The notes under the pieces were generated by a model. It had not been told where the DNA came from. It ran no database searches and worked only from the letters and a program-made list of their open reading frames with translations. A DNA stretch of 17,206 nt from Clostridiaceae bacterium (GTDB lineage Bacteria > Bacillota > Clostridia > Monoglobales > Firm-18): contig JAAZFB010000186.1 of NCBI GenBank assembly GCA_012511915.1, positions 1 through 17,206 of the forward strand. Direction: 5' to 3'. Within the stretch, counting starts at the first letter, position 1. Each line of letters begins with the position of its first letter. The translations under genes were made by a program, and so were the position numbers. Below are positions 9,326-15,720 of this stretch, piece after piece.

Positions 9326-10276
9326 CTAATTCATTTCATTATTGACCCAATATTTGCTCGTCTTGTCCATAATCATTGTCAAAAGCATGATGATGGTAAA
9401 TATTACCCAAACCATAGCTAAGCCGTAGCCGAAACGTAGGTTTACAAATATCTGCTGATACACATGTACAAGATATGTATAAATTGGGCGTATCGGCAGT
9501 GCGGTAAGCCCTGCGCCCGCGGTTGATGTCAGCAGGACAGGCTGCCCGAATAATTGTAGCATGCCTATAATGCCTGTAACCAAATTCATATAAATCATGT
9601 TTGAAATCAACGGGAGGGTTATTTTAAAAAGCTTCGTAAAATAACCCGCTCCCTCAATTTCCGCCGCTTCATATAAATCGTTCGGAACCGCCTTCATGGC
9701 GGCAAGATTCGTTAAAATTCCGCTGCCCGAACTCCAAAGAAGCATGATTATAAGTGACTTCCTCGCAAAATCATATCCCAGCCAGTTAATACTCTTCCCA
9801 CCAAATAATATGCTGACCATATTTAGAAGTCCGCCTTCCTTTGCGAACATTCCCCTCCACATGGTAACGACAGCGATGCTAGGAATAATAGACGGCAAGT
9901 AATATATCGTCCGAAAAGCGCCTATGGCTTTTATTTTAGAGTTAAGCAACAACGACAGAAGCAAGCAAATGCAAATCGTGAGTGGGACTACAATAAGGGA
10001 TATTCCGAACGTCCTGCCAATGGATGAAATAGCCTCATTGTCTGTAAGTACACGCGCAAAATTGTTTATTCCCACCATTTTGAGCTTATCTATGTTAAAG
10101 CCCGTAAAATTAGTAAAGCTTATATACAATCCCCAAGCGAATGGAAATCCCTTTACGCAAACCATCATAATAAAATACGGTAACATTATGACATAAAACG
10201 CCCTTGCGCGCATTTTGTATCTTATCCCTTTATTAACAACAATTTTGTTTGTAACGTGCTTACGCTTAATCAACAC
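9326..10276 (-). CDS. CUT1 carbohydrate ABC transporter permease (MalF/UgpA/LplB type)
   Basis: This is the first permease of the sugar importer, with 316 residues and about six membrane segments. The family phrase YYLPSIIPSIAVVTMWRGMF is at 125-144. The EAA loop is at about 203-222 (EAAEIEGAGYFTKLFKITLP), with the conserved Gly that docks to the ATPase. The GTG start at 10276 overlaps the end of the solute-binding gene by 11 bases, which fits translational coupling. Its Shine-Dalgarno (AAGGGA) is weak and somewhat far. An internal ATG at residue 22 (MRARAFYVI) has a similar AAAGGGA upstream and is an alternative start that would still keep all membrane segments. The gap to the second permease is 11 bp. 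Family assignment is secure; the substrate is not. Confidence 0.93.
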   Translation of the reverse strand: MLIKRKHVTNKIVVNKGIRYKMRARAFYVIMLPYFIMMVCVKGFPFAWGLYISFTNFTGFNIDKLKMVGINNFARVLTDNEAISSIGRTFGISLIVVPLTICICLLLSLLLNSKIKAIGAFRTIYYLPSIIPSIAVVTMWRGMFAKEGGLLNMVSILFGGKSINWLGYDFARKSLIIMLLWSSGSGILTNLAAMKAVPNDLYEAAEIEGAGYFTKLFKITLPLISNMIYMNLVTGIIGMLQLFGQPVLLTSTAGAGLTALPIRPIYTYLVHVYQQIFVNLRFGYGLAMVWVIFTIIMLLTMIMDKTSKYWVNNEMN

Positions 10277-11636
10277 CTAAGATTTCTTTCCCTTCTTTTG
10301 TGAGTATATTAAGCTCATCATTTATTTTTTGAAGCGCATTGTCCAAGGTATCCTGCCCGAAAAGAACCGGGATATAATACTTTTCAAATGTCGCATTCAC
10401 ACTTGTAAAGTTGGCAAAAGGATTTATCCTTACATCACTGGAGGCATATTCAGCGTCATCAAGAACTGATTCATACGCCATTTTCAGGAAAGGAGTATCT
10501 TGCGGAAGCAAGGATATTTTGGTTCTGTCTATAGGTAGCCCGAATGCCTTTTGGGCACGTGTATCGGCGGACGACCCGAAATGTATATACTCGAAAACCT
10601 TAAACGCCTCGTCAGGATGCTTGGTTTTTTTGTATATCGCCGACCCTGTACCCGCCAGGCATGCCGAAAAACGCTTGTTTTTATCCCAAATCGGACCGGG
10701 AACCAACTCGACATCATCCAAATCAATCTGTAAATTATTGTCGTTCGCTAACTGAGACGCCATCCAGTAACCAAAATTTACCATCGCCGCCTTACCTTCA
10801 ATAAACCATGAATAATAAGTGTTGGCAGGGTTAAGCGGGCTCTCCATTCCCCCATTTTTTTGTAAACCCAGATAATACTCAACTGCTTTTCTTGTATCAG
10901 GTTCCAACAACGTTGTCGTATTGAAATCCTCAGACCACATTGATTTTCCCTGCTGTGCCAGCAATACCTCTATCGTTTGAACGATACCATATAATCCGGT
11001 CAAGCCGAGTTGAACCACTTCACCATCTTCATTCATCTTGAAAAATGTATGGCATGCTACTGACAACTCGTCATAAGTAAGCGGTTCATTTTTAGTCGGA
11101 ACACGAAGCCCTGCGTCCCTGAACATCTTTTTGTTTATCCACATCTGGGTGTCAATGCTCCAGTCTTTCACCGTGCCGTATATAGGACCTTTTCCGGCTT
11201 CCATACCGTCAAACCTGAATACATTATAAACATCGTACAGGTTGTCAAGAACAATTTTATCACTTTTCGCTATGTAATCGTCAAGCTCAAGAAGAAGCCC
11301 TTTAGAGGCCATTCCCGGCAAGCTGGTAACTCCCTCCAAACGGAAAAGGTCAGGCGCATTGCCGGAAGCGATTTTAGCGGTCATTTCAGGGCTTGTTGCA
11401 ACCATAGGCACACTTTCGATAATTATGTTCGGATTTTCCCGGTAAAATTCGGCGAATATATCGTCTAATTCCCCCCCGCCCACTAAATTCAGGGCATCAA
11501 ATGAGATGGTAATAGTCACCTTTTCATCCGGGTTGGTGCCGCCTGTTTGCGTGCCGGTGTTGCACGAAGCGAGGAGCCCTACCGTTATTAGTATGCATAA
11601 CATGCGTATCATGTTGCTAAAAAAGAACTTTTTCAT
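10266..11636 (-). CDS. Extracellular solute-binding lipoprotein, family 1 (CUT1 sugar binder)
   Basis: This 456-residue substrate-binding protein belongs to the CUT1 importer. Residues 1-24 form a lipoprotein signal with the lipobox LLASC, so Cys25 should be lipidated and the protein held on the outer face of the membrane. A short polar linker (Thr/Gly-rich) leads to the bilobed fold, with the typical openings VTITISFDA and FYRENPNIIIE. Aromatic residues along the chain (W at the MWINKKMF, YYSWFIEGKAAM and NFGYWMAS segments) fit a sugar-binding cleft of the family. The start is an ATG with AAAGGAAAGGGA upstream. It is the first gene of its unit, with candidate promoters just before it, and it overlaps the first permease by 11 bases. 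A run of seven G residues on the coding strand (11477-11471) falls in the segment coding VGGGELDD. The sugar cannot be named from sequence. Confidence 0.93.
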   Translation of the reverse strand: MKKFFFSNMIRMLCILITVGLLASCNTGTQTGGTNPDEKVTITISFDALNLVGGGELDDIFAEFYRENPNIIIESVPMVATSPEMTAKIASGNAPDLFRLEGVTSLPGMASKGLLLELDDYIAKSDKIVLDNLYDVYNVFRFDGMEAGKGPIYGTVKDWSIDTQMWINKKMFRDAGLRVPTKNEPLTYDELSVACHTFFKMNEDGEVVQLGLTGLYGIVQTIEVLLAQQGKSMWSEDFNTTTLLEPDTRKAVEYYLGLQKNGGMESPLNPANTYYSWFIEGKAAMVNFGYWMASQLANDNNLQIDLDDVELVPGPIWDKNKRFSACLAGTGSAIYKKTKHPDEAFKVFEYIHFGSSADTRAQKAFGLPIDRTKISLLPQDTPFLKMAYESVLDDAEYASSDVRINPFANFTSVNATFEKYYIPVLFGQDTLDNALQKINDELNILTKEGKEILGVD

Positions 11637-11677
11637 TTTTTACAATCCCTTTCCTTTTTTAATGTTGTGTTAGTTAT

Positions 11678-11706
11678 AGTATATTACAGAATTTTTACCA
11701 GAACAA
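11678..11706 (-). promoter_or_regulatory. Candidate sigma-A promoter for the transporter operon (proximal)
   Basis: On the minus strand, TTGTTC (11706-11701) and TATACT (11683-11678) are separated by 17 bases. The -10 box is good and the -35 box is moderate. The leader to the ATG of the binding-protein gene would be about 35 bases. Region AT-richness makes chance matches easy, so this is a candidate only. Confidence 0.4.
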
Positions 11707-11720
11707 TGTAAAATTATTTG

Positions 11721-11749
11721 GATATAATCAGATTTTTTCGGAATTTCAA
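11721..11749 (-). promoter_or_regulatory. Candidate sigma-A promoter for the transporter operon (distal)
   Basis: On the minus strand, TTGAAA (11749-11744) and TATATC (11726-11721) are separated by 17 bases. The -35 box is close to consensus and the -10 box less so. It competes with the proximal candidate and both could be real. No copy of the TAAAACGTTTTA operator is seen near either one. Confidence 0.35.
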
Positions 11750-11826
11750 GTTTTTATTTTTAATGCATATACCGCATAGTAAATTTAACTGCGTTTGGTC
11801 AGTCGGGATGTAAAATGCTATTGCAT

Positions 11827-11843
11827 TTCACTTAAAAAGTGAA
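11827..11843. repeat. Perfect 7-bp inverted repeat, possible operator or small hairpin
   Basis: TTCACTT and AAGTGAA are separated by three A residues. A second inverted pair, AAATGC (11813-11818) and GCATTT (11823-11828), overlaps its left arm by two bases, so the two hairpins cannot both form. Neither is followed by a T-run, so they are not terminators. They sit 180-210 bp upstream of the binding-protein gene and could be regulator sites for the transporter operon, but position and function are unproven. Confidence 0.4.
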
Positions 11844-11855
11844 GATAATCTATAG

Positions 11856-11920
11856 AAAAAAGGGTTCAACTTTGTTAAAATATAGTATAAGCATAGAAAT
11901 ACCAAGCAAAGGAGAACCCT
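11856..11920 (-). terminator. Likely rho-independent terminator of the isomerase cassette
   Basis: Read on the minus strand, AGGGTTC-tc-CTTTG pairs with CAAAG-tt-GAACCCT, giving a 14-bp stem with one 2x2 internal mismatch, and the stem is followed directly by six T residues (11861-11856). The loop is long, about 32 bases, which is unusual for a terminator. The element is about 120 bases past the stop of the FucI-like gene, where the cassette should end. The stem arms are at 11861-11874 and 11907-11920. On the + strand the right arm contains the AAGGAG in front of the small open frame at 11923, so the structure may instead be the remains of a mobile-element end. Confidence 0.55.
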
Positions 11921-11922
11921 CA

Positions 11923-12030
11923 ATGTCTATTATCTTGCAAACTTGTTTAGAATACAATAACAAAATTAAAGTAAATTTTTATGAGGAGTTTATTCAGAAT
12001 ATTGCTGTAACTACTTTAACGGTATTTTAA
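11923..12030 (+). pseudogene. Possible truncated transposase start (35 codons)
   Basis: A short + strand frame begins with ATG at 11923 preceded by a good AAGGAG and ends at a TAA after 35 residues. Its first half (MSIILQTC...NNKIKVNF) resembles, from memory, the N-terminus of some Clostridial IS1380-like transposases; the second half does not continue the family. A stem-loop covering the ribosome binding site is also common in IS elements, where it limits translation of read-through transcripts. A 9-bp inverted match, GTTAAAATA (11874-11882) and TATTTTAAC (12023-12031), brackets the frame and could be worn element ends. It is the only + strand frame in this part of the window, against the direction of its neighbours. 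The family call is weak, and it may simply be an AT-rich chance frame. Confidence 0.3.
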
Positions 12031-12040
12031 CCCAGGGGAA

Positions 12041-13345
12041 CTAAAAATTGATTAACCTTATCTCATTAAGCTTACAAAAAAACTCAAGTTCTTTTGACAT
12101 ATCACCATATCCTCCAATCCAGTGATGTCCCACACCTTCTGTTGCAATTAATCTATTAATTTCATCCACATTTCTTTTGAACTTCACTTTCAAAGGGTTC
12201 CCCGGAAATTCCATGCCGCATTTAACAGCTTCCCCAACAGTTACAGCCATTTTAAAGGTGCTTTTTCTTCCAACCATGTTAATAAGAGTTACTTTTCCGG
12301 GTTTTGCCGGGAACATTGAACAAACACCTGTATCGGCAAGTCGAACAGCTCCCAAGTGAATATCTTTAATATTACCTGCTATTGAAAATGCGCCTGAACC
12401 GCAGTGTGAAAACAAAATAGTATTCAGTTTCATATCCGGATACAGTAAATCTGTATTATGCGTAGGAATATTTGATAATTCATAAAGTATCTTCATACTG
12501 ACAGTGTTATTAACATCTCCCTCACAGCCGCAAACAATTCCTTCTTCGGATAAGATTGAGTACCCAAGACATATTTTCCCCATCCATTTCGGATAGCATT
12601 TAACTGCAATGCCTTCTAGCTCATATTTTTCCGTAAGCTTTTTCATGGCAAAGTAGTATCTGATTGACTCTATGCCATGCTCATCTGAAGAAGTGACTTT
12701 CCCAACTCTTTTTTTTAGGTTTCCCCAATATTCTTTAGCCTCTTCTTCATCTGTTACCTTAAAAGCCTCAACCAGTTCATCTTCATCTAAATTCACGATA
12801 CGCACACCGGTTCTGTCCTTGATTTCCAGTTCATCAAAGGCTATCTCCGTCATGCCTTTGACTCTGCCGCCGATACTACCGATTTTTACGTACTTAAGTC
12901 TGTCTTTCAATGCTGCCGCCCTTGCAATCTGCCCTATTTCCTCTAAGACCTTTACATCATCCGGTTCACCATATACATAAAAGTAATCCCTATTAAGTTC
13001 CTTCAAGACACAGCATATCTGCTGGACTCCGCAAAGTGACCCTGTATCTACCGCCGGAAATGCCCAGAGAATAACAGGCTTGTTTATATACTCAAGCAAG
13101 TCAAGAAGATGATGGTCTTCACTCCACGTCCCAACACACACACATAGGACATCAAAATCCTTGTGCTTTAAATAATTGGCGACCGTTTTCGTTGTACCTC
13201 CGTCATACATAACAGTATCCGATTTTATAATTTCAAGTCCCGACCATTCAAGGCTTTCACCGGCACTGTTTAAAAGTGCCGATGTTTTATCAAAACCTGC
13301 TTCATATTGACCTGCAAGAGAAACCAAACCTATTATTGGGTTCAC
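12041..13345 (-). CDS. L-fucose/L-arabinose isomerase-family protein
   Basis: This 434-residue cytosolic protein belongs to the FucI/AraA-like superfamily of Mn-dependent aldose-ketose isomerases. Diagnostic segments are GTWSEDHH (72-79), CEGDVNN (274-280), FSHCGSG (312-318) and GVGHHWIGGYGD (404-415). By comparison with FucI, E275, D299 and H408 are the candidate metal and catalytic positions; this mapping is from memory of the family. It is shorter than classical FucI (about 590) and AraA (about 500), so it belongs to the uncharacterised shorter branch, and its sugar need not be fucose or arabinose. The start is a GTG at 13345 with AAGGGA about ten bases upstream. It is the last gene of the cassette, 44 bp after a xylose-isomerase-like gene, so two unrelated isomerase folds stand in tandem. 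A terminator-like structure follows. Confidence 0.85.
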   Translation of the reverse strand: MNPIIGLVSLAGQYEAGFDKTSALLNSAGESLEWSGLEIIKSDTVMYDGGTTKTVANYLKHKDFDVLCVCVGTWSEDHHLLDLLEYINKPVILWAFPAVDTGSLCGVQQICCVLKELNRDYFYVYGEPDDVKVLEEIGQIARAAALKDRLKYVKIGSIGGRVKGMTEIAFDELEIKDRTGVRIVNLDEDELVEAFKVTDEEEAKEYWGNLKKRVGKVTSSDEHGIESIRYYFAMKKLTEKYELEGIAVKCYPKWMGKICLGYSILSEEGIVCGCEGDVNNTVSMKILYELSNIPTHNTDLLYPDMKLNTILFSHCGSGAFSIAGNIKDIHLGAVRLADTGVCSMFPAKPGKVTLINMVGRKSTFKMAVTVGEAVKCGMEFPGNPLKVKFKRNVDEINRLIATEGVGHHWIGGYGDMSKELEFFCKLNEIRLINF

Positions 13346-13389
13346 AAAACATCATCCCTTCATTATTATTTATTACATTTGGTTTAATT

Positions 13390-14421
13390 TTACCCATTCA
13401 TCAAAAGCTCCATAACATACATCTCGAGTGCCTCATAATCTCTTTCTGCCACACACTTTTCCTGAAAACCACAATCAAACTTTTCCGCCTTTGCTTCAAG
13501 CGCTTTTGCAATTTTAAGACTGTTTTCAAGATGCCTATAGCTTCCGTCCTGTTTTTCAGTTCTCATAACCTTAACGTCAAGCCCGATATACTCACCGTTT
13601 GCGCCGTAATTGTTTTCCATCAATACTTTCATTTGGTTAAACGCCTGCCTTAAATTCTCAACGCCAAAGCTTTTATCTTGGTCAAATTTCATGCCGTTTT
13701 GGTCATTAAGATGAACCCCCCAAAGCTTGCCCATTGCCATTGCAAAGCCTATTTCGCTTGCAGGGTCAAGTCCTGCAAGAATTGCATGCGCCGACTCTAA
13801 AAGTCCACCTACACGGCTTGAGTCAATCGAAGCGGCAGATATTGCCATTGCATGTCCCATGGTAGGGCAAACGCTTCTGTCTATCGGTTCATTCGGTTTG
13901 GTTTCAATAAGTATCTTAATATTTTTATCATATGTCAGCATTCCGTTAATAGCTTCAATCAGCCATTTTGTTGCTTGTACGGGACTTTTGCTTTCATAAC
14001 AAAGCGTTCCTTCCCGTGCAAGCCACAGAACTATTTTTTCACATCCGAGAGTATTTGCAATATTTATTGAACGATACGCCCTCCACATTGCAAACTCTCT
14101 GTCTTCACTGCTGTTTGACGTAAATCCCCCATCAACCGTGTGCGGATCCATCCAAAGACGCGGAGCAACAAATTCTGCCTTTAATTCATATTTATCCAAA
14201 AGAGCTTTTACCTTTTTTGCTTCCTCTATAATTTCCTTTTCGGTTAAGCTATTCATGTTAGGCACAGCATCATCATCATGAAATTGAATTGCATCAAAAC
14301 CAATGTCCTTAAATTTTATTATTTTTTCTTCAAATGATATTGTATCTCTTGTTGCAGGGCCGTAAGCGTCTGCCCCTTCGTGTACATTCCAAGGCCCTAC
14401 CGAATATTTAAATCTGCTCAT
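13390..14421 (-). CDS. Xylose-isomerase-like TIM barrel (Streptomyces-type) with an Asp-to-His metal ligand change
   Basis: This 343-residue cytosolic protein is a probable ketose/aldose isomerase. It follows the short actinobacterial XylA pattern through its length: W11, FHDDD (47-51), DGGFTSN (97-103), W133, ETKPNEP (173-179), PTMGHA (186-191), ES-x-H (209-212), FDQD (246-249) and D282. Relative to Streptomyces XylA, H48, D51, E173, K175, E209, H212, D247, D249 and D282 keep the catalytic and metal residues. The ligand equivalent to Asp245 is His237 (VHLND). L-rhamnose isomerase has His at that place, so the sugar may not be D-xylose. It is shorter than XylA (about 385), lacking most of the C-terminal tail that holds the tetramer. 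The ATG start has AGGAGG eight bases upstream, 13 bp after the oxidoreductase gene. The substrate is unknown, and an epimerase or isomerase of a cassette intermediate is equally possible. Confidence 0.88.
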   Translation of the reverse strand: MSRFKYSVGPWNVHEGADAYGPATRDTISFEEKIIKFKDIGFDAIQFHDDDAVPNMNSLTEKEIIEEAKKVKALLDKYELKAEFVAPRLWMDPHTVDGGFTSNSSEDREFAMWRAYRSINIANTLGCEKIVLWLAREGTLCYESKSPVQATKWLIEAINGMLTYDKNIKILIETKPNEPIDRSVCPTMGHAMAISAASIDSSRVGGLLESAHAILAGLDPASEIGFAMAMGKLWGVHLNDQNGMKFDQDKSFGVENLRQAFNQMKVLMENNYGANGEYIGLDVKVMRTEKQDGSYRHLENSLKIAKALEAKAEKFDCGFQEKCVAERDYEALEMYVMELLMNG

Positions 14422-14434
14422 ATTATTAATCCTC

Positions 14435-15580
14435 CTATATAATTTGTATCCATTTTCTTTCCTTACTGCTTTTTACTATTGCTTCCGTCAGCTTTACTAT
14501 ATATGCCGCCTGCTCCAGTGTGGAAAAAACAGGTTCGCCCTTCATTCCGTCCGATATATATTTATAAAATGCATAGATATTACCCTTAAACGCATCATTC
14601 CATCCCTCTGGATGACCCATAGCAAGGCTTGTATACGGCTTTGCTTCCGCTGAAATCACATTCGGATTTCTTATAATATATCGGTTATCTCCATTACGAA
14701 AACCCATCCACAAACGGTCGTTTTCCTCCTGATTCCACCTAAGAGATGCCTTTGAGCCGTTTATTTCAAAATTGAAATAACAGCCATGCCCTGCCGCAAC
14801 CTCGGATACGTGATAGACCCCCGTTGCACCTTTATCCGTTTTAAACATTACTGCCCCGTATTCCTCATTTTTTATTTCCACTTCTTCAAATTCTGTCGGA
14901 ACATTGCTTGTAAAGGTTTCCGTTTGCTTTTTCGCCTTTTTGCGTATAGGTATAACAGTTTTCAAATCAGCCATAACCTCAACAATCTTATGCCCGGTAA
15001 TATGCTGAACAGCATCCATCCAATGTGAACCGATATCTGCTATACAGCAGGAATTGCCGGCGATTTCGGGTTCCAGTCGCCAACTGTAATCTGTATCATA
15101 TAAAAGCCAATCCTGCTGATAAGAGCCGGTTGCAATTCGCACATCACCGATATCATCATTAGCTATTCTGCTTTTCATTTCCTGTACCATCGGATTCATG
15201 CGATAATTAAAATTAACCATCGCAGCACTGTTTGGGTATTCCTTTTTCAAATCCACAAGCTCTTTTGCCTCAGGATAGGTCGTACAAAGTGGTTTTTCAC
15301 TTAAAAGATGCTTGCCTGATTTAATTATATTTTTATTGATTTCCAGATGCAAAAAATTTGGTGTGCAGTTATGCACTGCATCAATATCAGAGTCATTAAG
15401 TAATTCGTCAACCGTATTGTAACACTTTTCAATTCCATAATATCCAGCCTTTACCTTTGCAAGCTCAGCGTTTGTATCAGCTATAGCATACAGTTCGCAT
15501 AATCCTATTCTCCGAACAGCTTCAATGTGGCTTTCGCCGATGTAGCCCATGCCTATTATTCCAGCTTTTATTTTATTCAA
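14435..15580 (-). CDS. Gfo/Idh/MocA-family NAD(P)-dependent sugar oxidoreductase
   Basis: This 381-residue cytosolic dehydrogenase probably oxidises a hydroxyl of a sugar or cyclitol to the keto form, or the reverse. The N-terminal Rossmann fold shows GIIGMGYIG (7-15) and an acidic residue after strand 2 (D35 in AIADTN), which favours NAD over NADP. The family EKP motif is at 95-97 with K96 as catalytic lysine. The GSHWMD segment (184-189) with D182 and H186 supplies the usual catalytic Asp and His. The rest is the alpha/beta substrate domain. The start is a TTG at 15580 with GGGGG about seven bases upstream; the next Met (residue 11) would cut the nucleotide-binding loop. It lies 15 bp after the deacetylase remnant and 13 bp before the isomerase-like gene. 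With a DegT aminotransferase in the same cassette it recalls keto-sugar transamination systems such as NtdC/NtdA, an analogy only. Confidence 0.93.
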   Translation of the reverse strand: MNKIKAGIIGMGYIGESHIEAVRRIGLCELYAIADTNAELAKVKAGYYGIEKCYNTVDELLNDSDIDAVHNCTPNFLHLEINKNIIKSGKHLLSEKPLCTTYPEAKELVDLKKEYPNSAAMVNFNYRMNPMVQEMKSRIANDDIGDVRIATGSYQQDWLLYDTDYSWRLEPEIAGNSCCIADIGSHWMDAVQHITGHKIVEVMADLKTVIPIRKKAKKQTETFTSNVPTEFEEVEIKNEEYGAVMFKTDKGATGVYHVSEVAAGHGCYFNFEINGSKASLRWNQEENDRLWMGFRNGDNRYIIRNPNVISAEAKPYTSLAMGHPEGWNDAFKGNIYAFYKYISDGMKGEPVFSTLEQAAYIVKLTEAIVKSSKERKWIQII

Positions 15581-15595
15581 ATTTATACCCCCATT

Positions 15596-15709
15596 CTACG
15601 GCAACAGTCTTTGAGGAGTCATTCTGTATGCATCTGCGCATCTTGCAAGAGTTCCCGCACAATTCATTTTCACATCATCAGGATGTGCACCAATTGCCAA
15701 AATGTTCAT
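15596..15709 (-). pseudogene. Internally deleted PIG-L/LmbE deacetylase remnant (37 codons)
   Basis: An ATG at 15709 with AAGGAG seven bases upstream opens a 37-residue frame beginning MNILAIGAHPDD, the hallmark N-terminus of PIG-L (LmbE-like) zinc deacetylases. H9 and D12 would be zinc ligands and D11 the catalytic base. The GTLAR that follows also fits the family. After residue about 24 the match jumps, and the final residues (ADAYRMTPQRLLP) resemble the usual C-terminal end of these proteins (AE-x-F ... LLP). A family member has about 210-250 residues, so roughly 200 codons including the third zinc ligand are missing while the frame stays open. It sits 11 bp after the aminotransferase gene and 15 bp before the oxidoreductase gene. 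It cannot be an active deacetylase. The N-terminal call is strong; the C-terminal match rests on memory. Confidence 0.8.
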
Positions 15710-15720
15710 AAAATCGCTCC

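Larger units (their letters stand above)
11637..12040. other. 404-bp gap between the isomerase cassette and the transporter operon
   Basis: The gap holds, from right to left, a possible broken transposase start on the + strand (11923-12030), a terminator-like stem-loop for the isomerase cassette (11856-11920), two small palindromic elements (11813-11828 and 11827-11843), and two candidate promoters for the transporter genes. It is clearly richer in A and T than the genes on either side. I see no complete gene in it. Confidence 0.6.

Noticed and set aside
11637..12040. Search for a riboswitch, small RNA or CRISPR repeat in the largest gap
   Set aside because: No repeated spacer structure and no conserved aptamer-like motif could be recognised. 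The pairing seen is explained by the terminator-like stem-loop and two small palindromes.
13111..13144. Short CA-dinucleotide run in the FucI-like gene
   Set aside because: It is only five to six units, codes the conserved LCVCVGTW strand, and is too short to argue for slippage control.
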